Shown here: piece by piece, positions 44,082 through 56,600 of the stretch | Layout: each line of letters starts with the position of its first letter | How positions within the stretch are numbered: position 1 is the first letter of the stretch | Origin: Cadophora sp. MPI-SDFR-AT-0126 | Lineage: Eukaryota > Ascomycota > Leotiomycetes > Helotiales > Ploettnerulaceae | Reading direction: 5' to 3' | NCBI GenBank assembly: GCA_020747065.1 | Contig: JAGMVK010000004.1 | Coordinates: 806,001-870,000, forward strand | Length of the DNA stretch: 64,000 bases | Position numbers and translations under genes: made by a program | Notes under the pieces: model-generated | The model's input: only the letters and a program-made list of their open reading frames with translations | Databases searched by the model: none | Told to the model about the DNA's origin: nothing

Positions 44082-47000
44082 ATGTCGGGCATAATGTCTA
44101 CCACCACTCTCGCTTTTACCTTCTTACTCTCATTTTTGGTCAGCCATGTCAACTCCTTGGCCTCCACCGATACCATCACCTGGGGTGGAGATAATTCCAG
44201 GACTGGATATCAAATGTAAGTGATATGTTTGCATAGCAAGACTGGGCATACGTTCTGACCGTACAGTAATCATAATATGGACCCTTCGATTGTTGCAAGC
44301 TCTCAATTTGGTCAACTCTTCAAAACTGTTCTACCAGGTGCTTACGGCGGCGTACCCGAGCAATTGTTTTCTCAACCTCTGGTCTACACTCCCTCGGATG
44401 GCATTCAGTATGTCTACGTTGCTACGACTCAGAACAACTTGTATAAAGTAAATGCGAAGACGGGCGCCATCGTCCTGTCGAGGAATTTGCACATCCCGTT
44501 CTTGACGGCAGATCTGGATGGATGTGTTGACATCAACCCCCACGTTGGTGTAACAGCCACTGGAGTCATCGACCCAGCCACAGATACTCTCTATCTCACT
44601 TCAAAAACCTATCTCGATCAGACGCAAGTCAATGTTGCCCAAGGACGACCAGCTGGACGTTACTACTTCCATGCCATCGATGTCAACGATCTTTCTGAGC
44701 GCGCCGGCTTTCCCAAGGACCTGGAGGGAACTGTTGCCCGAAACAACCCAATCCGAAGTTTTGGTGGAGGTATTCACCACCAACGTCCCGCCCTGCTTCA
44801 CTCTGGACAGTACATCTACGCTGGATTCGCATCTCACTGTGTTCAATACAATTTCACTGGATGGATCATGGGATGGGACAAGACGACTGGTGCAGTTGTC
44901 GAAAGATATGCTACTGAAGGCGCTGGTGTCGATTCACAGACCAAGGGAGGCGGAGTTTGGATGTCTGGCGGTGGTCTTGCCTCGGATGATGCTGGATCTA
45001 TGTTCTTCGCTACTGGAAACGGTTATGCCTCTCAACTCAGCACCATCCCTGTGAACGGTCGAAACCCACCTACATCTCTCGAGGAGGCTGCTGTTCACAT
45101 GACCATCAACGAAGATGGGAGTCTGAGCATTGTGGACTTTTTCATGCCCTGGGAGAAGACGCAATTGGATGGTGCGGACAAAGATCTCGGCACGAGTCCT
45201 CTCGAGCTCCTACCCAGCGAGTTCTCCTGCGGCGATGTCAAACGCATTGGTGTTGTCACTGGCAAGAGTGGAAAGACTTACTGGCTGAACCTAGATGATT
45301 TGGGAGGGTATCAGAATGGAGCAAACAAGTTGGATGATGTTATTCAAGTTTATCAGAATGAGAATTCGGTTTATGCTGGAGCAGGTGTCTATCCTCTGGA
45401 AGGTGGATACATCTATATCAGCGGTAAGTAGCCCCTGAGTTTGTGGGGAAGTTTGCTAATTTAAACAGTCATCGGTTATCCTACGCACGTCTTCAAATTC
45501 TCATGCAGTGCTGGTGTCCCATCTTTCGCCAAGGTAGCAGACACTCCCAGCGCCAACGCCGGTATCCTCGGTGTTGGACACGGAACCACAACCTCTCTCA
45601 ATGGCCAAGCTGGCACAGGTCTCCTTTGGACCAGTGACGTTCGAGGACAGAGTCTTCGCATCTACAAGGCTGTCCCTGAGAATGGGGCGTTGACTCAGAT
45701 CAATGGCTTCAATGTTGACAGTGTCACCAAGTTCACTCGTCCAGTGTTCGGAGATGGACGTGTTTACATTGGAACCACTAAAGGTTTTCTCTACGGCTTC
45801 GGCTCCCCAGTCAACTTGCCGATTAATTGTACTTTGCCCGTTGACTTTGGCACTGCCAACCTCAACACTCCCACCGCTTCGAAAACGATCACATGCAAAG
45901 CCAATGTTGCTGTCACCATTTCGAATGTCAGTTATGTTGGCGATTCTAACTTTGTTGTCAGTGGTCTGCCAACAGTCCCATCTACCTACGCGGCAGGTGC
46001 TACCTTCACTATGACCGCTGTCTTTAATCCTCAATCTGTCGGAATTTTGTCTTCGGATATTCTCATCGCTACGTCAAATGGTGTCGCCGGTTACAGTACA
46101 AGCACCCCAATCACCATGCGTGGTACCGGCCAGAGCGTCGATGCCTTGCTTCGCATCAGCCCTGTCACTCTCGCCTTCGAAGGTGTTATCGCTGGAGGAC
46201 AAGCTGGTGGTGTCAACCAATCTGCCATCTTTACCAATTTGGGAAATGCACCATTGTCAATCTCTGATATCCAATATTCGATTGTTGGTGAAACAGGTCC
46301 TTTTGTTCCTCCCAACGGTACAGCCGCTAATCCGAAAGCCGGACCCTTCACATTCTATGGTCTGCCATCGACTATTCCAGGTAACTCTGGCGTGACTGTG
46401 AATATCAACTTCGACAGTTCGGTCACTGGCAACTATGGAGCGTACTTGAAGGTTGTCTCCAATGGAGGAACCAAGTTGTTTGATGTCGTCGGTACTGCTG
46501 GCTCCGCGCCCAAGGCCCTGATCGAGTTCCAGACAATAGATGGACTTGGATGGGTTGCATTTGACCCAGCTAAGAATTTCACATTCGGCAATGTGACCGA
46601 AAATCAGACCCGCTCGCTCAAGATGCGTGTCACCAACAACGGCACAAAGGATAGCACCAAGCTATACTTGACTGTTTCCAAGCCTCCCTTCGGTGTCCCT
46701 GGTATCATTGGCGCAAACAATCAGGTTGACCTCGCTGAAGGCACAAGTCTCGCTCCCGGCGAAAGCGCCACCGCAACCCTTTATTGCTCGGTTCCCAAGA
46801 CCCAATGGAATCAGGATCCTTACTACGGAGCCGCGCATTGGACTATAAATCTCGACGACCCTACCTTTGGCAAGCATGACATTGGATTCGATTGCACAGC
46901 TGTCACCGAGCAGGCGCCTCCTCTCTTGTCCAATGGTGTCGGTCTTTACAAATACACTGGCTGCTTCAAAGAGAACAACCCTGGTCGTCAACTCAAGAAT

Positions 47001-48823
47001 CAACTGACTGCTTCGGATACAATGACCAATGCCATCTGTATCGCTGCTTGTAACACAGCAGGTGTCGTTTTCTGCGGCACTCAATACAACAGAGAGTGCT
47101 GGGGTGGACCAACTATCCCAACCCTCGAGGTCGATGAAGGTAACTGCAACTACCCCTGCAAAGGAGACATCAACCAGATCTGTGGTGGTAATGGAGTTGG
47201 TGCCGGGTCAGGTGGAAGCTACATCTCGCTGTTCGCCGATTCCAGCCGGTTCGATGGAAACACCACTACTCCTGGATCAACCACAACTCCTTCCACTCCT
47301 GCCCCAACTGGAGGACCATTCGTCAACCCAGGTGTAGGCGGATACTCAAGCATTGGATGTTACACTGAATCAACAACTGGACGTGCTCTACCAAATGGAA
47401 AGACAATCACAAGCAAGACTGTCGGCCTTTGTGTTGCCGCTTGCTCGGCTAGCAACTATGTCTACGCTGGTTTGGAATACGGTGGTGAGTGTTGGTGTGG
47501 TAATTCCTTCACCGCTGGCTCTGTTCCCACCGCCATCACCGATTGTAACATGGTTTGCGGCGGAAACAGCACCGAATACTGTGGTGCGGGTAGTCGATTG
47601 AACGTCTACCAGAAGAACTCGGGATCATCTTCATCTTCGTCTTCGAGTCGCCCTGTCACGGTATCTTCCTCAAGCTCGGCAAGCACATCCTCCGGTATCT
47701 CAAGTTCAAGCCCAGTTGCAACATCAGGAAGCATCTCTACGAGCATCACAAGACCATCCTCTCTCTCGAGCTCAGCGACCAGTACATCATCGGCCGCAAC
47801 TTCTTCATCTGTCTCTAGTTCCGTAAGCGTCATCACCAGCCTGCCACCCGTCTCAACAACAACTTCCACTTCGCCAGTGCCCACGACATCCAAAGCTCCC
47901 TCAGGTCCATCAATCGTCCCTTCAGTCGGTCTGTACAACTACGCAGGTTGCTACACCGAGGGCACGAACGTGCGAGCCCTGTCTGGTGCTTTGTACGCCA
48001 ATGATTCTTTGACGATTCAGATGTGTGCCCAAGCATGCTCGGCCTACACCTACTTCGGGGCTGAGTATGGTCGCGAATGTACGTATCTTCTGCCCACTTT
48101 GCATTCTCCCTTTAATTTTCGTGCTGACAATTGGCAGGTTGGTGTGGAAATTCCTTCGGTGCAGGCTCAACGCTCGTCTCCGACAAAGACTGCACGAAGG
48201 TATGCGGTGGCGATAGCACGCAATACTGCGGAAATGGAAACCGCTTGAACGTCTACATCAAGAACGGCACTGCTGTAGGAACAGCACTGACCAGTTCTTC
48301 AAGCTCGTCCAGCTCAAGCGCTGTCCAGAGCACTTCCTCTACAGCCCGCTCATCAACATCCAGCGCTGCATCCGTCTCAACTCCTGCACCGAGTTCCAGC
48401 TCCAGTGTCGCCCCATCATCTTCATCCGCCACCTCAAGCATAGCTTCCACCTACACCGGCCCTCCCGTAACCTCCCAAGGCAACGTAAACTTCACCTACT
48501 ACTCATGCGCCTCGGAACCCTCAGCTGGACGTCTCCTCCCCAGCCAAGTCGAGAACAACGCCACAGCAATGACCATTTCAAAGTGTCTCTCCAAGTGCTG
48601 GAACTACAAATATGCCGGCGTGGAATACGGCCAGGAGTGCTGGTGCGGCAATAGCCTGAATACGGTGGGCAATGCTGGCGCGACGCCGAGTGCGAATCTG
48701 ACGGATAGTAAGTGTAACTTCAAGTGTCCTGGGAACTCGAGTGAGTTCTGTGGGGCTGGAGGGGCGATGAATTTGTATTGGTTTGACTTGGAGAAGGCGG
48801 TCAGAAATGCGGGAGGTACGTGA
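44082..48823 (+). CDS. Secreted beta-propeller protein with four WSC domains
   Basis: Four exons: 44082-44215, 44267-45423, 45469-48078 and 48138-48823 (introns 51, 45 and 59 nt), giving 1,528 residues. A signal peptide ends near residue 27 (VNSLA). The first 550 residues resemble a PQQ-type propeller (repeats such as YVATTQNNLYKVNAKTGAIV). Two or three Ig-like, ASH/HYDIN-type beta-sandwich segments follow, then four WSC domains (starting near 46940, 47330, 47925 and 48480) with the CxxG...ECWCGN pattern, separated by Ser/Thr-rich linkers. The first WSC domain has ECWGGP in place of ECWCGN, so it lacks one cysteine. WSC domains bind wall polysaccharides. No GPI signal or membrane segment is seen at the end, so it is probably secreted or wall-bound. 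Alternative start at 44094. Confidence 0.9.
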
Positions 48824-50162
48824 GGTGGGCTGGAGGATCTGAATTGTATATACGACACGCATGCATCACGCGGTGTTATTTCTTTTTGAAGCTCTGGATT
48901 CATCATTGGGCGATGGCTGAATTTACATCTTCACGTACATATATTACTGCTATCATGACTTGGATAGCTGCCTTCATTCTCTAGGCGAATATGGAATAGA
49001 GTGGCTTGCATGTTCAAGGTTTGATTCGGTCGGTTTAGGTATAGAGAAAATATATCTTTAGTAATGATTACCTCCTGCGTCTTCAGGATTAGTGATAATA
49101 AGGAGCGTCTCGCGTACGGTATATTCGAGACCTATGACATCCATCCCGTATGTTTAGTCTGTTTAATAATCGTTCTAACCGTCAGTATTGTATTATGTTG
49201 TTTTATTTCGTCTGGATTTGTTTCCAATTATCGCTACTGTTTACTGATGATTGCTCAGAGGCACGAGGCTGGGATTAGCGAGGGGTGAACGCCAAGACAA
49301 TTTCTTGGAGGGAAAGAAGGTTCCCCGCGGCCCTTCGGTTTGGGGAGTAGACATTTCAACTCCAAATCATGCTCCAACACCCCGAACTCTAGCATGAAGC
49401 TTCGTCTGTTCTCCTCCTTCCAATGCTCGAAATCTGGCTGGTGCGGGCTCGCAGGTTACTACAGGTAGATGCTTCTTCGACTTGGGGTTGGAGCTCCCAG
49501 CTGCTCCTAGCTCCACCTGTTTGCAGACGCAGATCTTCCTGACGAACAGCTTGAATATCGACATGCCTCTCGAACGGCCTCGACATTACTACACATAAAT
49601 CGATCCGCCTAAACGCAGATACAGTCGAATATCCAAATACGCATTGGAATCTGCCACAGATTGGATTTTCTACTTTTAACATCCAGCGATTCTCCAACAT
49701 CCCGAACGAGGGTATACAGCGCGTTCCCTTCTCCCTTTCCACGCGGACTCGTATGTCATGGGACGCCACAAATGCGACTTTCTCTCACCTGTTCTGCAGC
49801 ATCGACTTAATAGGCGACTGTGCAACTTGCGGACGGTATTCGGTTTTCGGTGGAGGCTGCGCGTGTGGCTCTCTAGAATCCACAGAGTATCCCATTGCAC
49901 TCCAAAGCATCCCTACGCGTCAAGCAACAACAATCGGAATACCTCTTCGAAGTCGAATGTCAATAATCGCTGCCTAAATTCCCACAGACGATAAAGGATG
50001 TCCAATGCACTGCGCAGAATTACAAGAGCGTCGTCATGTTTGTGAAGGAAGAAATCATATAATTGCCAGACATGGCCAACATCGCACAAATCCACCCCAT
50101 AAGCATCGTGGACAATTGAGGCGCGGTGAACACAACCCGAGGATCTACAATGCATAAACCAT
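48824..50162. other. 1.3-kb region with weak frames only
   Basis: Minus-strand frames at 49389-49769 and 49913-50200 read partly like protein (for example a Leu/Phe-rich segment ending at 49915), but no exon model with a start and known domain could be built. Possibly a decayed gene. Confidence 0.4.
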
Positions 50163-50501
50163 ATGGCGGCGACTGATTGGCGACACAAAATGGGGGTCAC
50201 GAATGCTTGGAAAGCAAAAGCAACACAAATTCGTCACCCAGCCGCCAAGCTTCAGGAATTCGCGGCATCATTCTTGGGAGGTTCAAATTCAGATTTGATC
50301 ATCAACTTGGGTGATTGTCACTGGAGAAGAGTGTTCTGCACTCCCAGACCGACTGAAGATCAGAATTCCGTGTTGATGAAAGTTCGCCAGATTGAGAACG
50401 ACGATCTCAAAGCCAAGCGAATTTGGTCAGACATTTGGAATATACGACCTCTTGGAAATGTCTCTAGGAGCCAAGCCTCGCCCAAAGTAGGTTTTAACTG
50501 A
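50163..50501 (+). CDS. Possible small hypothetical protein (112 aa)
   Basis: ATG-started frame of 112 residues with mixed composition and no signal peptide or known motif. Codon use is compatible with coding but not strong. It could be a chance frame. Confidence 0.25.
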   Translation: MAATDWRHKMGVTNAWKAKATQIRHPAAKLQEFAASFLGGSNSDLIINLGDCHWRRVFCTPRPTEDQNSVLMKVRQIENDDLKAKRIWSDIWNIRPLGNVSRSQASPKVGFN

Positions 50502-50723
50502 CGCATTTCACACCTCAAGCCTTAATTTATATTTTTGTCTCGCGTGTAATCTTTATTTGTTCTCGAGAAGCATTCTCGGCTTGCAGGCTAGACAGTTCTA
50601 GCTTCATTTCACTCCGTTTCGATATTTGGCACCAATACCTTCTTCAGTACTTAGTGCAATGACGGCCCAGGGTTATTGCCATATCAACCTCACGCACACT
50701 CAATCCTCTTCAATTTCAACGAC

Positions 50724-51572
50724 ATGTTCTCTGTTCTCCTCACATCCTCCCTCGAATCCAGGTCCTCAGCCTCTCGACCCCTCATCACCACGCCAGCTAT
50801 GGAGTCAGTCAAGAAATGCAAACGATGCCTTGCAAAAGCAGCCAAAGACGTGAAGGAGAAAGTGTGCTCTTTGCGCGGCAAATCAGATCCAGGCGCAAGA
50901 GCAGTTTACCACTCTGACTTTATTGACTCGAACGAACGTCACATATCGTTTAGCGACGAGTCCTACCAAGATAGCGCTCGAGGCCGTTGCCGCACACACT
51001 CTTCTTCCCAAGAAATCAAGCAGCACGATTGTCGACTCCCATCACGCTCTAGCTCCTTACCAGTCTCAGTCTCAACCAACAGCGAATACTCGCCCCCTCC
51101 AAGCCACCGCTTCCCTATTCCCGATCCGAACATCGCCCTCCCAGCACCTCAAACCACATTCATTCGCCGTTGCACCAGTACCTGCCATCTTTCACCCTCA
51201 AACACCTCTTCAAGATCCTGCATGATCAAAGCAAGTTGCATCCCACAAGTCGAATGGGCGCGAGCCGACTGCCGCGACTGGATCGCTGCGTGCTTTCGCG
51301 AGGTCTTCGGCTTGTCTGCTTCATGCGCGCTTAAGAAAGCTACTAAGCAGATGGAGGCTGGTGATAGGATATATTATACTCAGCTTTGGGTTTGGGAGGA
51401 GCGCTGGCCGTATTCGGGAAGGGAAATGTATTACCGGTTGCAGGAGTGTAGGAATAAGGGGCTGGTGAAGGGGGTGAAGCCGGAAAGGGGACATAGGGAG
51501 TTTATACCGGTCGAATATAGGTGTGGATTTGTCGAGGAGCCGAAGGAGTCAATGGTTGGAGTGTCTAGCTGA
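50724..51572 (+). CDS. Hypothetical protein (282 aa)
   Basis: Single exon. The first in-frame ATG is 50724; a second at 50799 (MESVKKCKRC) may be the true start. The N-terminal half is Ser/Pro-rich and probably disordered, with a CKRCLAKA segment near the second ATG. The C-terminal third is denser, with several Trp and Cys residues and a pattern YYTQLWVWEERWPYSGREMY that looks like a folded domain. I do not recognise the family. Coding status is likely from length, lack of stops and conserved-looking composition. Confidence 0.6.
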   Translation: MFSVLLTSSLESRSSASRPLITTPAMESVKKCKRCLAKAAKDVKEKVCSLRGKSDPGARAVYHSDFIDSNERHISFSDESYQDSARGRCRTHSSSQEIKQHDCRLPSRSSSLPVSVSTNSEYSPPPSHRFPIPDPNIALPAPQTTFIRRCTSTCHLSPSNTSSRSCMIKASCIPQVEWARADCRDWIAACFREVFGLSASCALKKATKQMEAGDRIYYTQLWVWEERWPYSGREMYYRLQECRNKGLVKGVKPERGHREFIPVEYRCGFVEEPKESMVGVSS

Positions 51573-52107
51573 GCTGGGAAACAGGTTATGATGTATTCTG
51601 TTGAGGAAAACAACACGGCTACTTTGCCGACTGCGCGTCCTTGCAGCAGACAAAACTTTCGTAACTTTGTGAACATAATCTGTTTGGAGCAATAGCCTCC
51701 CGATCACTTCTTAGCTCTCTTTCAGGTAGACATTAACCACCCAAAGCCTGTGACCAGATTCAATTGACACAGCATATCAATTCCCAATAACTGCGACTTT
51801 CTCGAGCCATCAGCCCATCATTCAACGAAGACTCCACTCATTCATCCCGAAGCAGCAGGTGGGGGTGGGTCTCTCCGAAAGGCACTTGGCTTGAAAATGC
51901 AGGCATCGTCTTTAGCCGCCGGCGGAATACAGTACAGATAAAGCATAATCTTCACACCTCATTCTTTCGATATCAAAACATCCATCCAAATCTGCTAGGA
52001 TTCTCTCGCATATTCACAGTGCCTGTGGCACGTCCCGGCGCCGCACTCTCCCGTACGTTTCCCGAATAGTGAGCAGTCCCACGCCAACTCGACCCGGACT
52101 GTAAGCC
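51573..52107. other. Intergenic stretch before the methyltransferase
   Basis: No supported gene. Contains the upstream region of the methyltransferase. Confidence 0.5.
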
Positions 52108-53538
52108 ATGGCGTCTTCAGATGAGACAGGGGCTGTCCCGCTCCCTGCACCAGCACCAGCAACGACCTCGACGTCGACGTCGGCAACAGAAGCACAAATT
52201 GTAGAGGGAGGAGAGGATACGGGTGCGGAGGAATTCAGTGCGTATCCGAGCGATCTCGAGGCTGGTACTGATACGTCGGATGTGAGTGGCTTTGTCTTCC
52301 TTCGAGGACATTAGCTGATTAAGGTGTAGTCAAATACGGATCGTGATGATGATTCTGCATTGGGGGCATCTGTTGTGTAAGTCTTTTTTGGGAGAAGCTG
52401 ATTGATGTCAGGTGTTGAGTATGCTGATTCTTGTTACACAGGAACTCGACCGTGTCGATTAGATCAAGCATTTATGAGTACATGGAAGAAAATGGACGTA
52501 CCTATCATGCTTACAACTCTGGCAGTACGAGCCTAATATCGCTCAAACGTGATGCATGCTAACAATAGCAGAGTACATGCTGCCAAACGACGAGAGAGAA
52601 CAAGATAGACTTGATCTCCAGCATCATTCTTTCAGGATCATGTTGAACGGAAAGCTTTTTCTGGCACCTCTCAAAAGCCCAGGTCGAGTCCTCGATCTAG
52701 CCACGGGAACAGGTATATGGGCCATTGAATTTGCTCAAGAGCACACTGAGTCGATCGTTATCGGTACAGATCTCAGCCCCATCCAGCCTCTCTAGTATGT
52801 CATACAAGTACAGTCGTCCCTAATCGACACCTTTCTGAATACTTTACAGTGTCCCGCCAAACTGCAAATTTGAAGTCGACGACGCAGAGAACGACTGGAA
52901 CTTCTCCGAACCATTCGACTTCATCCACGCTCGAGCAATCGTCACATGTTTTAAAGACAATCGAGCGATGGTCCAGAAGATCTTTGATAACCTCAAGCCA
53001 GGCGGATATTTTGAGTTTCAAGATCCGTGCTTTCCCATGCTGAGCGATGATAAGACTTTAGATGGGACGGCGCTGCATGAGTATATTCTCTACCCCAAAC
53101 TTGCCCTCCTTCTCCTCCCTTTCCTCGTCATGATACCACACGGCCGAACTCGTTCTGATGAGGCAAAACAGATGGAACAACCTCATGGTCGAATCCATGT
53201 CCCGGATCGGGCGCAACCTCAAAGACAGCCAAAACTGGGGTCAGTACATGAAAGATGTCGGCTTCATTGATGTCACCGAAACCCGAGTCTACGTTCCCGT
53301 CAACCCTTGGGCAAAAGGCAAGAAGAACAAACTGCTCGGCGCCATCTCATACCAGAATCTGAGTGAGGGTATTGCCTCACTTAGTACGGCGGCTTTTACG
53401 AGGATTCTGGGGTGGGATCAGCCGAGGTTGGAGGTCTTTTTGGCGAAGGTGAGAGAGGATCTGGGGAGTAAAGATATACATGCATATGGGGTTGTGTATT
53501 TTGTTCATGGTAGAAAGCCGGAGGAAACGAAGTCTTGA
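52108..53538 (+). CDS. LaeA-like SAM-dependent methyltransferase
   Basis: Six exons: 52108-52281, 52330-52376, 52442-52524, 52572-52794, 52850-53080 and 53172-53538 (introns 48, 65, 47, 55 and 91 nt), giving 374 residues. The N-terminus is an acidic, Ala/Thr-rich tail. The catalytic part starts with EYMEENGRTYHAYNSGKY and LPNDEREQDRLDLQHH, marks of the fungal LaeA/TAM-like group, followed by SAM motif I VLDLATGTGIWAIEFA and the acidic end of strand 2 (GTDLSPIQP). Later segments FDFIHAR and LKPGGYFEF fit motifs II and III. Many members methylate small molecules or act as regulators of secondary metabolism, but this group is large and the substrate is unknown. It ends 155 bp from the end of the fructanase gene on the other strand. 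Confidence 0.9.
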
Positions 53539-53693
53539 TCGGTAAAGTAAGGAATGTTATCTGACAAAATGAGAGGAAATGTATCTACTAAACTACTCTC
53601 AAAAGCTCCTGCCACCGCGCCTTCAGCGGTGTGTATCCTAGGCAAGATGACTTTCTCATTCCAGTATCTCAAATCTTTAGAGAGAATGAACGC

Positions 53694-56600
53694 CTAAAAA
53701 GAGATGGTACGCAAGTCTACGGATTCAAGCAAGACACTTCCACCACTAGTCGTCAAAGCAAGCCCATCTGAGGATATGTCCGGGAAGATCAGATCCGAGA
53801 TGACCACCTCCCCCTTCCCACCAAAGACTTCAATCGAAGACTCATCCACCAGCACACGTAGCTGAACCTTCCCATTCGCATCGGCCTGGAAGCTAGCGGT
53901 ATGGACTCCGCCGGCGGCTGGATCATAGCCAATATTGCCACTGGCAGTACGATCGACCGACAACTGACCACTGGACTGGACATACCTGATGACGGTCTGC
54001 TGCGATCCCCCCTTTCGAACTGCGAGAGACAAGGTTGATCCTGCTGTGGGAACAAAAGTCATGCGAATGTCGTATGATCGGGAGCGGATATCGTTGAGCA
54101 ATGTCTGTCCCGGCGCAAGGTTTTGGCTCGTGAGATTGGTGGCTGGAACGCTGGCTCCGTCGAGCTCGCTGACGGGAAGCTGGACGAAGCGTATCTTCCC
54201 GTTGACCTGCTTGAGTTGAAGCGTGCGTGGGAAGGATAGAATCCCCTTATAAGTGTTTGTTGGCGGGTTGGCTCCGTAACTGTTCATCACAGAGGCTAGA
54301 ATCCGGCGGCCATCTGCGGCCTCTACATTCTCCCAGCTCAAAGCACCATCGAAGTCGCGTCCATAGTCGAGCCAGAAATTTGACGTGTCGACGGTATCGG
54401 CTGTAAAGACTGTGCCATCGAAGGACCCTGTGAGGGCAAAGACACCGTTACCGCCAGCTGGGGAACCAGTTGCTGGAGTTACGATCAGTACCCACTTCTT
54501 CTGCGTGGTGCCATCGATGGTGAGCTCGAAGAAATCGGGGACCTCCCAGCCATTGACACCGCCTGGAATCCCGGGAACGTTACCAGTTCCGAAGTCGCTC
54601 TTCCACGTCCACGCTTTGGCATCAGAAGAAGTCCAGAACGTCAGCTTGTTTTGTCCTCCATGTGCAAGGATCATGACCCATCTGCTTGTTGGAGTGTGAA
54701 AGAAAACCTTGGGATCTCGAGTCTCGAGGCCGTTGGTTATGTCGTGTGGTGACTCTTGAGCTTGGGAGATGATAGGACTGCCTGGATATTTGATCCAAGT
54801 CTCACCCTGGTCTAGGCTGTAGGCCAGTCGTTGATCCTGCACTCCGCTGGAGGGGAAGTAGCCAGTGTAGAATGCCAGGTACGGTGCATTGGCAGAAGTT
54901 CCCAGTCCCGAAAGGTTCGAAACATCGAACCAAGATGTCCCCGTAAATGCCTGGATGCCATTCGCGCTCGAGATCGCCACTGGTTTGTGATTCCAGTACA
55001 CGAGATCATTGCTAGTTGCATGCCCCCAACTCAGGTTCCCCCAGAAATTCCCAGTCGGGTTGTGCTGATAGAAGAGATGCCACGTGGATCCGATTTTGAT
55101 CAGTCCGTTAGGCTCATTCATCCAATTTTCAGATGGGACGAAGTGATAAGCCGGGCGGAAGTCATATGCACCCGTGGGCGTCGCACGAGAGGTTGTTGAA
55201 GACCTTGTTGTGGATACCAGAGTAGTGGCGACGGAAGAAGTGATAGAGCTTGAAAGTGACGTGACGACCGAAGTACGGCTCGAGGAAGTGGTAACAACGC
55301 TTATTGTAGTGCTCCTTGTACTGACACTGCTGCTGGTGCTGCTGGTTGACTTCGAATTGACAGTTGAACTTGACCCGGACGATGAGTCCCAGGCCGACCC
55401 AAGGACTTCTGCACTGATCGAAACTCCGTTCGTACTCCCTCCTGTCGAGAATAAGCGAGTGTCAACACCGTTATCGCGAGGAAATATTTGAGCTGATAAG
55501 GTGACCTCTCCCTCGCCACCAAATACTTCGATAGATGACCAATCAAGAAGAATACGCAGAGTGACCTTGCCGTTACTGGCTGCCCCCAGAGGTGCGTAAT
55601 AAGTGTTGGAAAAAGTCCCATCGAAGCCGACGTCGCCTGATTTGGTGCGGTCGACGAATAGTCTCTTGGTGCTAAAATCGTACCCAACACGTGTCTGTTG
55701 TGTCAAATCGGAAGTAGCTCTCAAAATAATACCAAACTGTGACGAGGATGATGAGGCGACTCTGTCCGAGAAGCTCAAGGTGATATCGAGCGTCTTATTA
55801 GTCAACGGTAAGATTTGATTGCCCTCAACCACTGTGTCAAAGGTATTTGTGTATGTCGAGTTCTGCAAGCTGAGGAAGTCAGCAACAGGCTTCTGGATCA
55901 ATGTCGGCCTGCCACCGATCGTCTTGAGTGAGAGTTGTCGAGGAATGGAGAATATGCTACGCCATGGAGAGGTAGGAATTGCGGCTGCATATTGCCAATT
56001 GTTCATCCATGCAATGCTGATTCGATTGGCGATTTCAAGACCATTGAATGGTGCTGCAGCATAGAAGTCTGGACCGTAGTCCATCCAACTGGTGCCATAT
56101 GGTTCATTCGATGAATCAGAGAAGGTGATCTCATCAACCAGGATATGACCCCAACCACCAGTGCTCGCATCGACGATCTCAATAACAGCAGATTGCCCAA
56201 TAAAGCTTGCAACATCCCAGCTTGTTGGTACGAGCTTCTCTACATCCGCTCCGGTAGCAGTGCGAACGACTTGACCCTGAATCTTCAAGTTGACACATTG
56301 CACTCCAGGAGCATTTCCTCCACCGATGAGGAAATTGATCTTCTTCTGGGATACAACGAATGACGGTGAAGTAAGTGTCCCGGTTGTGGCATCCCCATCG
56401 ATGAAAGTATTGACATAATTTCCACTGTAGCCAGTGACGGTGTTTTGACCATTCAAGGTGCCTTGTGCAGGCGATTTTCCAACAAGACCTCCCGTAGCAG
56501 TCCATCCCCTCTCAGCATATGTGCCAACGCCATCAAAGTTATAGACGCCTGCCGGCGAATTCGTAACAGTAGGAGCAGAGGAACCTGTGAAGGTTATTTG

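Noticed and set aside
49913..50200. Minus-strand 95-residue frame rich in Leu and Phe
   Set aside because: Looks partly coding, but it has no recognised domain and could not be joined to neighbours. Left as possible gene debris.
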